NCBI RefSeq assembly: GCF_902686445.1
Contig: NC_062222.1
Coordinates: 138,216,596-138,280,595 of the forward strand
Direction: 5' to 3'
Length of the DNA stretch: 64,000 nt
Source: Sciurus carolinensis
Lineage: Eukaryota > Chordata > Mammalia > Rodentia > Sciuridae
Under the pieces are notes generated by a model, which had not been told where the DNA came from, made no database searches, and saw nothing but the letters and a program-made list of their open reading frames with translations. Positions 9,761 through 22,000 of this stretch are shown here, piece by piece. Position numbers and translations under genes: made by a program. Each line of letters opens with the position of its first letter. Position 1 is the stretch's first letter.

Positions 9761-12700
9761 CACCACTACAAGAACCCTAAATGCACCCTGCCACCCCTCG
9801 CCTGCCCTTCTCTGCTTCTTTCTGTAGAACTTAGTGACCTGAGCATCCTACACATTTTACGTACTTTCGATTTTCAGTCTGCCTTCCTCAACAAGGAACA
9901 TTCTGTTCCCTGATGGAGGCCCCAGAGCCTCGGACCAGCAGGCCCATGGGGGGTCTCAGCAAACACCCTTCACAGTGACCAATTATGAACGAAGGGCCAG
10001 TCTTCTTCCAGAGCACCAGCCTCTGCAGAGGGCTGTGGTCTTCCAGGAGTGCCGGCTGGGCAGGGACAGCGGCATGGCCTACAGAAGAGAGCAGAGCGCC
10101 CAGAGGGCTCCCACCCCTGTGGAGATGGCCACCATGGAAATGGCCGCTGTGGAGGCGACGGCCATGGAAGTGAGCACAGCGTTGCAGGCCGCTCCTTCCT
10201 CCGCCAACACCATGCGCATGAGCATGGACGCTCCCTTCACAGCAGACACAGCCAAATCTCGGCAGTTTAAGATTCAAACGTGAGGGGCCAAGCTTGAAAA
10301 CTGGAAGAGAACAAAGGACGGCCCGGCTGGCCCGCTGGGGCGGCCACCCACCCGCCGGCCCGAGCTGAGCGGCTCGTTCGTCCAGCTCCATGGGGGAGCC
10401 CTCCTGCGCAGCGTGACCCAGCGCATCCTCTCCTAGCTTTAAAAACGCTGAATATTGTAAGCGAACGCGGAGGAGTCGCCTTTCCCTGAAAGGGTTAGAG
10501 TGACCCAGTGAAAACAGGGCGGGAGGAACGAGGAGCAAGGCACGACTCAGGCACCGCCCCCGGGGGCACCACAGGGTCCTGAACACGCAAAGAGCCGCAC
10601 ACATCAACAAGAGCGAGGCGGACAGCGACAGGAGGGGCGGCCCAGGAGATGGACACTTACCGGCTTCACTCCTTCAGCAGACAATGCCTCGGCCAGACCC
10701 GCCAGGCAGCAAGAGGCCAGACATCTGAGGACCCACAGGGACTCGGGGAGGCTGCCGGTGTGAATTACACGCAGGGCTTGGGGCGTGGACATGCCCGCCT
10801 CCAGGGCCCACAGTCCCACACCCCCTCCTTGAGCAGGAAGCCTGACCTTTCCGTGGTGTTTTCTGAGCAGCTACTACGCTGGATGCTTCTCTCTTCACCA
10901 TCGAAGCCATTTACGAGACGATGAGCAGCGTTCCAGGGACAGGCCCCACAGAGGCCTAGTGGTCAGCCCCCGCCCACCCAGCTGGAAACGGAGCTCAGGG
11001 CAGAACTGAAACCCTGGCCAGGACCACCTTGGTCCCCTGAGCCAATGTTAGGTGTGGCCACAGGCACCCAAGAAGGCTTGCTGGCCAGCCCGTAGATGTT
11101 GGTGTGAACGGGCTCTGGGGCTGGCCGTAAGGGTTAGGGTCGGCACAGCCAGCGCGGACACCCTCGGGCTGCACCACACACGTCCTCTGCACGTGGCTGG
11201 GACACCTGTCCTTATTCCACGAGCACAGTCACATACTGGCAGCTGCTGCTCAGCCGCTAAAGGAACTCCGGGGCCCACCTGGCCTAGCTGGACCTTCCCC
11301 TCACCTGCAAGGCCACGTTTCCCCGTAGTGAGGCTGGAGCGCCCTCCTCCCTGTTGACAGTGCATGCCAAAGAAGGGCCCTGACACTGCTCTGGGGACCC
11401 ACAGGGGAAGCCACGCCACACGCTGGAGCTGGCGTGCAAGGAACGGGGTGCAGGGCAGTGAGCGGGAGCCCTGGCAGCTGTGGCCCAGGCAGGGCGGGGC
11501 AGGCTGGATGGTCCGCCCAGAGCCAGTCCTCATCCAGCTGGGCGCTTCCCGGGGATGCAAGGGCTCACCCAGGCAGGCCCGTCCCCGCTCTGTGCTGTGC
11601 ACAGGACTCGGGAGCAGACCCCTGGCCTCTTCCCCCATCTGAGTTGCAAAGGGCGCTTCCCCCACGCCAGACCCTGCCCTCCACTTCTGCATGGACGGAA
11701 AGCACACTGTCTTCAAGGACACAGCTGGCCCCACGGCGGGCTCCTACTGTGACCCTCTGTGGGCCTCTCGAGGCAGCAGCAGTACCTCCAGTTTCCACGG
11801 GGCCTGGTGACCCAGGCCACAGGTGGGGCTGGAGGTGTGAGCCACAGCTAGGAAACGGCATGGGGACAGGAACTCTGGATGGCCGCTCTCCCACACCAGA
11901 GTCACCTGCAGCCGGCACCTCCCCGCCCCTGCCAGGCCTCTGCACAGGCTGCTCCGTCCACCTGAGGCCCAGGTTTCCGCCAGTTCCACCTTCCTCAGGA
12001 CGGAGGAGCGCAGCCCGCCTCCTGGGAGCCACCAGGAGCTCTCCCGCCAGGGCTTCCACCTCTTCCACCTCCTCCGCCAGAGCACTTGGGACCCCGTGAG
12101 CAGGTCAGACCTGTCCCCACCACAGCCACTGAGGACACCCTGACTGCTGGGGGCTGTGCCTGCAGCTTCCCGGGGTGCATGGGGCCCCAGCGCCTAGGAC
12201 GCACCCAGAGAGGACTCAGAATCAGCTAAGCAAACCGTAACTGCACCCCCGCCCCATGGAGCCGCGGCCTGGTGAACCTCCGAACACGCCGTCACTGAGA
12301 CACCCAGGGTGCTTGTCTGGCTCAAAGGACAGCAGCCCAGACCCCCTGACCTGGTGGAGAGCAGAACGTAGACAGCGGGCTCGACTCGCCTGCGCTGCAC
12401 ACTTCGACCTACATAGAGTGTCTGTTTATTTGTTTTAAATTTGACTCATCACCATTTAAAAACAAGGACGTTTTCCGAGCATCTGAATTTCTGGCTTCAC
12501 TGGAAAGGTTCAGGCTCAGCCCACTGGCTCTGAGCTCACTCAGCGTGGCTCTGGCCCACAGCCCAGCCCACTGGCACTGTCCCTGCAGCCCCTCCCCAGC
12601 CTCAGCCTGCTCTCCGCAGCACAGGGTCCAGCAATCTGGGCTCTGCCACTCCTGCAGGCCTGGCCTCGCCTGGTGGGAAGACCAGGAGTCCTTGGCCTCA

Positions 12701-15529
12701 CAGAAAGGGTCCAGCTTCTTCACCAAGGTCCCGTGTGGCGTTGAGACGCTGCTGGTGCTTCACTGCCTCCCTCTGCCCGGGGGCTTCCGGCTGCCTTGGT
12801 CTCTTGAGCTGGCTGCTGATGGAGCACAAGGCTCTGCCAGCATCTCTGGAGATGACCCCACCATTTGCCGCGTTCTCAGCACTTCTGGACCCTTCCCTGC
12901 TGTTGGTCTGTGTTGGCTTTCTGGGTGCACAGCCTGGTCAAGGGCTAGTAATGGTAGGTAGCTCCTCTTGACAGCGCTCACAGCTTGCATTTGGACTTCA
13001 GGTCACGTTGCCTTGGCCAGCAGCCAAGGAATGGTACCCAGCACACTGCGATGCCAGCCCCACCTGTGAGCCATTCCAGTGTCCGCCATGCCCAAGGTCA
13101 CGTCCAGTGGTTGCTGTTGAGACAGTTTCCTTATCATATTTAAGAACTATCTTTCCTTGCTTTTATCATATTATTGATATGATATTCAAACAAGAGGAAC
13201 TGAATGTGACGACAGAGAGCGTGTGCCCCCAGCTGGACCTGCTCGCCGCCTGGCAGCGTCTGGGGTTAACGAGCCTCTGTGCACGCTCAGCGATGCGCGT
13301 AGGCCCGCGTCGGAGCTGATCAACGGCACTGCTCTCTTGTCCCGAGCTGCCTGCAGAGCCTTGAACCCCAGAGCTCCCTGGGTGACCCCGGCTCGCCCTG
13401 CTGGGAGGGGTGCTGGGTCTCAGCCGCTGCTGTGCTGATGGGACCTCATGTCTCTACTGGCAGTTCTGGATCCTGGGTGCATGTGCTTGCTGTGTGGACG
13501 GATTTTGATTTGAACCAAGCTGCATAAAAATTAATCAGGTAGTTTTCCACCTCAGTTGTTGCTCTGGAAAGATGTGTAAGTTCTGTGTTCTCAGTCCTTG
13601 AAAGTGCAGAGAACTTGCTGGAAAGCCACAGGGCCCAGCACTGAGGGAAGAGGCGACACAGGCAGTGCTTCTACCTCTGACGGAGCCTGACTTTCCTCAG
13701 TCTTGAGGTGACCAGGATGATCCATGTTTTCCCAGAGAAAACCCAGTTTATCAGAATTTCAGGCCATTTATTTATAACCCTTTGTGTCTGTTCTGTGTTC
13801 CTTTTCCATTTAGCTTAGAGTTCTTCTTCCTGTTTAAGTTAGTCGGAAGTTTGTCATGCGTGGCATGTGTGCACGCGTGCACACGCGTGTGGTACAAGGT
13901 GAAGCTTGTCAGCCATGTGTCAGTCTGCTGCTGATTAGACTGACTTCCCCTGATTCTGTTCTGACCTTCACCGTCCTGGCCTTGTCTCCAAGCGCCTCCT
14001 CCAGGCCCCCTGACTGAGGACAAGTCTCTCTGCAGGCTGCAAAGGCACCACCTCAGCTTCGTCACAGCCGTCCAGGTCCTGTCAAGGCCCCTGTCATCCT
14101 CTCAAGAGGGCAGGGGGCCCGGGTTCCGATCACACCCGCTTGTGGGCACAGCCAGGCTGCAGAACCTGGAAGGGCAGGTTTGGAGGGTGGGGAGGAGGCT
14201 CACCTGGAGAACAGGAGGCTGGCCCCTGGGAGTAGCACGAGCGTGGAGGTCTTTGTGTCCTTGTGCACGCTCACCAGAGGGCTCTGTGGTCAACCATGCA
14301 GGACACTTCCTCAGGTAGAAGTCAGTCCCCCTGTTCCCACCAGCCTGGTGCAGACTCAGTGCTCAGGCTGGAGAGAGGGAGGCTTCGCATGGGCCTCTTA
14401 CCAAGGCCACCTGGTCACCGTCACTGCTGTGTGCCCAACCTGTCGATACCAAGGCCCACACGACCACCCCATATGGCGCCATCCCTGGGCCACCATATTG
14501 GGAAGCCGATCTCACAGGACTTTTCCACAGAGGAGGAGTCAGTAACACTGACGCCGTGACTTTGCACCAGGCACAAAGAGAGTCAAGGTCTTGTTCTCCA
14601 CCACGTGCCTTCGTGGGAATAGCTGCTTGCTCAGGATGCGGCTTGCCTTCCCCAAGTTCAAAGCTTTTGCCGGCACTGCTCTCTCCGGTCCTACAAGAGG
14701 CTCATTGGCCACTGTGCTGTCTCTTGACAGGATTTCTGACTGAGAAGCTCACTCAATGCTGAAAGAAGTGTAGCTCTGGACTCGTGTCCATGCGTTCCCT
14801 GGGCACCTGTGCCCAGACACGGTGACCTGATGGGAGACCAAAAAGGGCCACCACAGACCCAGTCCGGAGCATTAGGATATCGCCTGTGGGTGCAGCGTTT
14901 TTTAAGTCAATGGTCCAGATTTGGGGCCATTTCCCCGGTTCTGAGTGCTGGGCTGGGAGCCACGTGGTGGGCAGCCTCCTCGGGGTTTCTCCAAGTGGCC
15001 TATTAAGGAGAGTTTGCTGCTGACTTCCAGGACTCGGCTCCAAGGGACTGAGGGCTCTCATTTCCACAGAGAGAGTCCTTCCTGCAGGAAACAGCCACGG
15101 TTCCTTCGATGGCAAGCAGGTTTCCCTCAGCCCTGACCGTGCTCGCTCTAAGCCAGCAGACAGAGACGTGCTGCAGGGTGCGGGCGGTGCTCACCCAGGA
15201 CGCTGGGGCCTCTCAGCTGCTCCTGTGACGAGGCGAAGGACAAGAGGGAAGCACAGCGGCTCAGGTGCAAAGGCCGGGCTCAGCGGAGCCAGGCTGCAGG
15301 ACCTGTCCTGGAATTCCAGACGGGCCTTGCAGCTGCACGCGTCTCTCCTCTACCGTCCTGGGTACCGGCAGGACAAGCGGAGCCCAGCAGGGCGGTGCCT
15401 CTTCCAGCCTTGGCTTGCGGCTGGTGGCTCCGGCCTCTGCCCCCCAGCCTGGCCTCTTCCAGCCCTTCTCCTGCCCGGTCCACCTCAGATTCCTCTCATA
15501 TTTTCTCTTACATAAAAACGTCTTCCTCA
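9761..15529. other. 5.8 kb of mostly unassigned single-copy DNA
   Basis: No gene is supported. An open frame at 9975-10283 encodes a Met/Ala/Glu-rich stretch caused by imperfect repetition of GGCC-ATGGAA around 10120-10170. It has no acceptor/donor context or family resemblance. AT-richer islands lie at about 12410-12500 and 13110-13220. At 13470-13530, TGCTGTGTGGACGGATTTTG is weakly similar to an old L1 3' end. A short CA/TG-alternating run sits near 13870-13900. Confidence 0.45.
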
Positions 15530-15640
15530 TTTGTCATTGGGTCATTTGGAATCATCTCTCATCTCAAGATCCTTAATTATACCTGCAAAGACCCTCATGT
15601 CCTCAAATCCCAGTGCCTGGGACGTGGCTACTCCTGGACA
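15530..15640 (-). mobile_element. MaLR-type LTR fragment (antisense)
   Basis: The stretch 15535-15605 reads TCATTGGGTCATTTGGAATC, TCATCTCAAGATCCTTAATT, then ACCTGCAAAGACCCTCATGT. This is the order of the antisense 5' half of MLT1/MST-like LTRs. The remainder fades into single-copy DNA. Confidence 0.55.
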
Positions 15641-15795
15641 GCCACCACTCGACCCACAGAGGGCCCTGGTGCTTTGCTGAGGGCGGGGCAGCGTCTCTTC
15701 CTCAGGGATGGTGTGGACCCTCCGCGTCCAGAGGCCCAGGTGGGCGCCACCAGCGGTCTGTGCTCTCCCCAGACCTCGGTCCGGTGAGCAGCACT

Positions 15796-15843
15796 CCCCT
15801 GAGCCCCTGAGCCCCTGAGCCCCTGAGCCCCTGAGCCCCTGAG
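15796..15843. repeat. 8-bp microsatellite CCCCTGAG x 6, perfect
   Basis: Six exact copies, with no interruption, flanked by ACT on the left and CCGCC on the right. The perfection suggests recent slippage and likely length polymorphism. Confidence 0.97.
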
Positions 15844-18107
15844 CCGCCAGGGTTTCAGGTCCCGTCTCAGGAATCTGAAGAACGGAGCCGCAGACAGGAG
15901 GGGAGAGCACAGTGACGGGTTCACTAGAGAAGCAGAGAGAACGCGAGCTGCCGCAGGGGAGGGTCCGCGGGAGGGCTCTGGGGGCTGCCGTCTAGGCCTT
16001 CCCACGATGAAGGGGTAGGTGGCCCGAAGGCCAGGCTGAGGGTTTAAGGAAGTGGGTCCTTGGGTCCAGCCACACCAGGGCACCTGGTGTCCATGCGCCT
16101 GTTGATCAGGGTGTTGACACGCGCTTCGCCTCAGGGCCTGGCTGGGGCTCCTTCAGGCTCCAGTGGAGTCCTGGTCAGGAGCTGTCCACCCGCGTGTGGG
16201 CTCCCGCAGGGCCATGCCCGTCTGCCCGCACACTCCCGTCCCCTGCTCTCATTTCCTCTTCCGAAGAAGTAAAACCCTAACTGCCATCAGGGAATTCTGG
16301 CAAAGACCCAAAGCCTCCTCAGGCTGGCTGGGGCGTCGGGTGAGGGTCAGGGAGACTCTCCAGAGGCCCGTCCTGGCCCCTGCAGAAGCAGGTGGTACTT
16401 CTGTGGAGGGTTGCACCCCATGACCATCTGGAGCCTGAAGGACTCTGGCATCTCTCACATCAGGCAGCCCGGTGGTCACAGTGGTGGCTGGCCAGGGCCT
16501 GGACCAGGTGCAGGGGTCCTGCCAGGACAATAAACAAGACGCACTCATCGTTCTCCGATTTGTGAGTGGAGGCCACTCCAAGGCTTCGTCCACATGTCCC
16601 CAGCTTCTGGCTTCCATAATGGCAGGTCTCCTCCAGCTGTGGTCAAGGTATCAGAGGCCTCTTGCGTCTGTGAAGCGGCCTCCTCGTTGCGTTACCTCAT
16701 CGATAGTGGAAGACTCCCTCTGTGTCCCCAGGGCTCTGGGAAAGCTGCTTTGGCTTCCACGTGCCCTTACAGCTTTTAGGCACTCTGAGCAGTGGCTGCC
16801 AGAGCTGGCCAGCCGTGACCGTGGGAAGCAGAGCGCCTCGGCCTGCAGGGGACGAGGAGAGCCCTGGGTCCCCAGGTGACCCCGGGCAGGCTGCGACTCG
16901 GGCTCTCTCGTGGCAGCCAGGCGCCCTGTGCTGGGAGCGCTGACCAGTGTCCCCTCCAGCTCCGCTGTCTGCTTCTCCAGTAAGTCCCCTCACTTGTGAC
17001 CCTCCTGCCCGCAGATGGCGTTCTTCCAGTTCACAAGACAGAGAACCTGCAGGTCAGGGACAGCCACCACAGGGCGACGGCGGGCCCGTGGAACCAAACG
17101 GGATGAGGCGACCGTTCCGGAAGGGCAGAGAGGGCACTGGCCCCCCGAGGGGAGCAGGCGAACCTCAGAGGACAGCGCATCCTGAAGCCCCCAACACCCG
17201 ACAGAGGACCAAGCGCTGCCTTGGCCCATGACGGCAAGTGGTCAGAGGACCACAGACACAGTGTCCAGGGGTCAAAGGAAACCAGGACCCCTCACCTTCT
17301 GTGCACAGCCAACACCCGGGGCAGACGGCAAACGGGACGTGCATGAACTACGTCCCGGCCAAGACCCGCCAGCCTGGGACGAGACCCCTGCCCCTCAGCA
17401 GTGACCCACCCACTCCAGGCCACTGGTGTGGCAAAGCCCTCCATGCTCCAGCGTCCCCCTTCTCTGGGAAGGCCAGGCCAGGCCAGGTGGTGGAGCCATT
17501 ATGGCGTCGTGCATCTTCAGCCTGCCCCAGCCGAGGGTCCCAAGGGACCATGCTCTCCATGGCCCCCCGTGAGGGGCTGTGTTACGGGGGCAGGGCCAGT
17601 GTCCCCAAACCTCCAGCCAGTAAGAATCACACTCCACGGAACCAAGCGTTGTGGGGGCACCAGGGCGCCAGGGTGCCCTCTCCACTCCTGCATCACGCGT
17701 CGTCTCCCCAAATCAGAGCTCCCGCACCTCCTGTCTCAGGCGCCGTTCACGACTGGCTTCCCCAGGAGGGCTCGGGCAGCGCGAAGGGACGTGCGTGTCT
17801 GAATTATGTAGAGGGCACGGCCGGGGCACGAGGCCACGGAGTTGGGACTTCGGTTCTTACCACCCGGCTGTGCTCGGGCCAGGCGTGAGCAGGCGGCCGC
17901 CTCTCCAGGACGCCCACGGCTGCAGGCCAGGAGGCCACTGAGGCCCACCCTAAGGAGGAGCGGGGCTGGGGGTCCACGGGCTGTGACCTCAGCCTCCTGG
18001 GAGGAGAGGCAGAGCTGGCAGGTGGCAGGCCTGGCCCAGGTCAGGGGAGCTGAGTGTGGCCCAAGGTGCAACCGTCCAGTGCACCTGGGAGGTGCCTGGG
18101 CTCCCGA
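15844..18107. other. Unassigned GC-rich single-copy DNA
   Basis: No gene, RNA or interspersed repeat is recognised. CpG density is somewhat raised near 17000-17150 and 17690-17850, but not to the level of a clear CpG island. A promoter call is not warranted. Confidence 0.5.
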
Positions 18108-19045
18108 CCTCCCTCCTCCCCTCCCCCTCTCCCCCCTCCTCATCTCACCCCCTTCACCTCCTCACCTCCTCACCTCCTCACCTCCCCCCTCCTCATCTCC
18201 TCACCTCCTCACCTCCTCACCTCCCCCCTCCTCATCTCCTCACCTCCCCTCACCTCCTCACCTCCTCACCTCCTCACCTCCTCACCTCCCCCCTCCTCAC
18301 CTCCTCACCTCCTCACCTCCTCACCTCCTCGCCTCCTCGCCTCCTCACCTCCCCTCACCTCCTCACCTCCTCGCCTCCTCACCTCCCCTCACCTCCTCAC
18401 CTCCTCACCTCCTCACCTCCCCTCACCTCCTCACCTCCTCACCTCCTCACCTCCCCTCACCTCCTCGCCTCCTCACCTCCTCACCTCCTCACCTCCTCGC
18501 CTCCTCGCCTCCTCACCTCCCCTCACCTCCTCACCTCCTCACCTCCTCACCTCCTCGCCTCCTCGCCTCCTCACCTCCCCTCACCTCCTCACCTCCTCAC
18601 CTCCTCACCTCCTCACCTCCTCACCTCCCCTCCTCACCTCTTCACCTCCCCTCCTCACCTCCTCACCTCCTCACCTCCCCTCACCTCCTCACCTCCTCAC
18701 CTCCCCCCTCCTCATCTCCTCACCTCCTCGCCTCCTCACCTCCCCTCACCTCCTCACCTCCCCTCACCTCCTCACCTCCTCACCTCCTCACCTCCCCTCC
18801 TCACCTCCTCACTTCTCACCTCACCTCCTCACCTCCTCACCTCCTTGCCTCACCTCCTCACCTCCCCTCCTCACCTCCTCACTTCCTCACCTCACCTCCT
18901 CACCTCACCTCCCCTCACCTCCTCACCTCCTCACCTCCCCTCACCTCCTCACCTCACCTCACCTCCTCACCTCCTCACCTCACCCCACCTCACCACCTCA
19001 CCTCATTTCCTCACCTCCTCACTTGACCTCACCTCCTCGAATCCC
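18108..19045. repeat. 0.9-kb homopyrimidine array, unit CACCTCCT (8 bp)
   Basis: The plus strand is almost wholly C+T plus one A per unit. Units CACCTCCT alternate irregularly with CACCTCCC-CT variants and with CGCCTCCT variants, in which A is replaced by G at one position. Small higher-order blocks recur, such as CGCCTCCTCGCCTCCT near 18325, 18500 and 18555. The right end is degraded (CACTTCTCACCTCAC). Because 8 bp is not a multiple of 3 and the unit holds no stop, three plus-strand frames run open for 394-528 codons. They encode Ser/Pro/His/Leu strings and are artefacts. Confidence 0.97.
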
Positions 19046-22000
19046 CACCTTGGGCCAGCTGTTTCCTGCAGAACCTGGGCTTCTCTGCAGACATGTCTTG
19101 TTTCCCTGTGGCCCATGGTGGTCACAGGCCAGCTGGAGCATCCTCACAGGAGGGGTGAGGGTCGGACAAGATGGGACACTGATTCCACATCCCAGGACTG
19201 CCGTCATGGAGAGAGCAGAGCCTCAGGGCCTCGCGTCCCCCACGGCTCAGGTGAGAGCTGGGTCCAGGCTCGGGCAGGGCCCTGGAGCTACGGAGGCCGA
19301 GTCCCAGGAGCACCAGTCCCTCGCTGCTTCTCTCAGAGGACTCTGCCTCCTGCCATTGCTTCCTGCGTGTGGAAGCTCTGCCGCTGGCCCTGTCGCTTCC
19401 CTCCACTCCTGGAGGGCCAAGGGCTTCCTCCCTGGGGCGTCCTCTGGGGCACACCTGTCACAGGTTGGGTGACGGGTGCTCTGAATCTTCAGGAAGCCAC
19501 CCTGGAGCAAGCCAGCCTGGCGCCACCAAGCCACACACGCAGTGCCCGGGGTGTGGTGGCCATCCGCATGGCTGGTCCAGCGCTCATCAGCCCTGAGCTT
19601 GGCCCGTGGCGGGGCCACCTCTGGGTGGGTGGGTCGCCATGAAGATCTGGGCCAGAGGGCGCCCATCACCTGCTTGGGCTTTGTGGTGGCCCCGCACCCC
19701 AGGGACGACGGAGCTGTCACAGCCGCGGGGCCTTCTGCACAGCAGATGCCCAGGACAGTACTGGGCCCTGTGGGGATGAGCCACCGAGAGGCCCGCCTCC
19801 TGCCAGCAAAGACACATGGGTGAGGTCACTGCCACCCTGCCCAGCTCCCCGAGCAGCACCCGGCTGGGCCGGGCACTGTGTGCCCTGCAGTGCTGTCCGC
19901 GTATTTGGGCAGGCTGGCCCCTGCACCCGCTGTGACTGCTGCTGGGACCCAGCGCCTCCGTGAGTCCCTGTTGCCTGGATGCAGCACCAAGGAGACAAGC
20001 TGGAGGCAGCCAGGCTGCCCCGCCTCCTCCCAGCTGGATGCTGAGCTGGGCGCGCACAGACTCCACAGGACGCCACACTCTTTGGGACGGTCCAGAGCAC
20101 CCCACCCCAGCAAGCTCCCAGTAAACATGAGCATAGGGAGGACAAAAATTAAAATAAGGGGCAGCCCGGGGCACAACACGCACCACCCAGCAGCCGGCAC
20201 CTTCCAGGGGTGACGCCCAGCCTGGCTCCTCTCAGCTGCAGCCGGCGCGTCATGGTGAGCGAGGGCCACAGTGCCTTTCCTGGCATGGCCCTGAGGCCCA
20301 GAAGCAGCGGTTGTTCATCTTATGGAAGACGAGGCCGTGAGGTCTCGGGAGGCCCCAGGCTGGTGGCTGCACAAGACCAGGCCACCCAGGACTCTCTCAG
20401 AACCAAAGGGTTGAGCTGTCACTGAGGGAGGAACAGGTACCCAACCATGGGGAGCAGGAACGTCCAGGGTGCTGCTTGCTGTGTACCTAGCGTGTGCCTA
20501 AGCCAGCGGTCCTGTACTGAGCACCGCGTCCTCCACTCTGGTGGCCTCCAGGGAGCTATAAGGACCTCATCTCAGCCCACGGTAACATCCCCTGCGGTCC
20601 CCATCTGGCCCCTCCATGTGCCTGTGGAACTGCGACATTTGCAGGGCCCTCTGCCTCGTCAAGCTGGATGGTCAAATCCATGGCTGCCCGTCCCTGGGCC
20701 TGCTCAGCCGCTGCTGGACACGGGCCGGGTTCCCTTGCTTCCCCTCTCTGTGAGGAACATATGGCCAAGTGGTGAAAACAAAGTCTGAGCAACAAAAGAG
20801 GAAAGTGCAGCTGGGCCCCAGCCCTGGCTCTGCACCGGCCCAGGGCCCAGGGCATGGGCACGTCTAACCCTCGCTCGAGCCAGCTTCCCCAGCGACCCCA
20901 CTGCACAGAGGAGGAGCACCAAGGCTCAGAGGGGCTGAGTCACCTGTGCATTGCCTCACAGCGGCCATCAGGGCCCTCGTTCCCTGACTGGCCAGAGGCC
21001 AGGGCTCACAGCCCTCCCCTCTCAGACAGCCACGTGCAGCCCACCTGTGCACACACCTGAGCACACACACGAGCGCTCAGGCAGCTGCACTCTGTGGAGA
21101 CTCAAGAGACACCTGCTGCCCACAGCCACCCGGGCACTGCCCAGAGCGCTCTGTTCATCCTTCCCTCCTGCTGGCAGGTTGCCCTCCCCAGGCACGGCTG
21201 TCTGGGGTGCCTCGGCCTCAGGTGTGCCAAGTCACCTCGAGCAGGCACTCCAGGAGGGCTCGCCTGTTCCTTAGACTGTGCCCGGGGGACTCAGCCCAGC
21301 CACAGGCTGTGACCCCGCTGGCTTCCCGTAGGTGCTCAATAGCTCCTGGTTGATTACTGAAGTCATGCAGAAACGGTGGGAGGGAGGGACGAGGGAGCGG
21401 GCAGGGAGCCTGTCCTGCAGCCTGGCCACGCAGGGCCCTGAGGACCTGGGTCTCTGCTCTTGTGCACAGCGGGGTCCATCGAGGTCATAAGGCCTCAAGC
21501 AGCATGTCCCAAGCCCTGCTCCGTGACCTCCCTATGTGGGGCTGGACTTCCTGAGCCTCCGGGGAGGGCTGCAGGGTCGGGCAGTGGGCCTGGGCCCCTT
21601 CCCAGAGCCTGCTTGGCACCCTCTCTTGGTCCCCTGTGGAGCAGGAGGTTAGGAGAGGCCTGATTCTGCCAGTGGCCATTCCTCCCGGACACACCACGGG
21701 AGAAATTCATAAAGACAGTAAAGACGGGGCCGCAATAAACCCCGCTGGCCTCCTAGCGCAGGCCCTGCAGACGCGGGACAGTCAGCGGAGCTGGCGCTGG
21801 TGCTTCAGCACCCTGGGGCCTGGCGTAGGCCACTCAGTCCTGCCCATCCCTGGCCCGAGGACGTCAATGGGAGAGCTAGTACGAGTCATCGGTATTTACA
21901 AGGAGACAAGGTTTCCCCAGCCCTGTCCCCAGGAAGAGCCACAGGGCACTTTCCCTGCACCCGGAACCATTGCCCAAAATTTGGAGACGGATCTGTGCTC

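Noticed and set aside
9975..10283. 102-codon frame with Met-Ala-Glu-rich repeats
   Set aside because: Reflects local duplication of GGCCATGGAA-type words. No homology, splice or promoter context.
11125..11140. GGGTTAGGGT telomere-like word
   Set aside because: A single occurrence with no tandem TTAGGG copies.
18056..19642. 528-codon plus-strand frame of Ser/Pro/His/Leu repeats
   Set aside because: It lies across the 8-bp CACCTCCT array. A stop-free unit not divisible by three keeps all three plus frames open.
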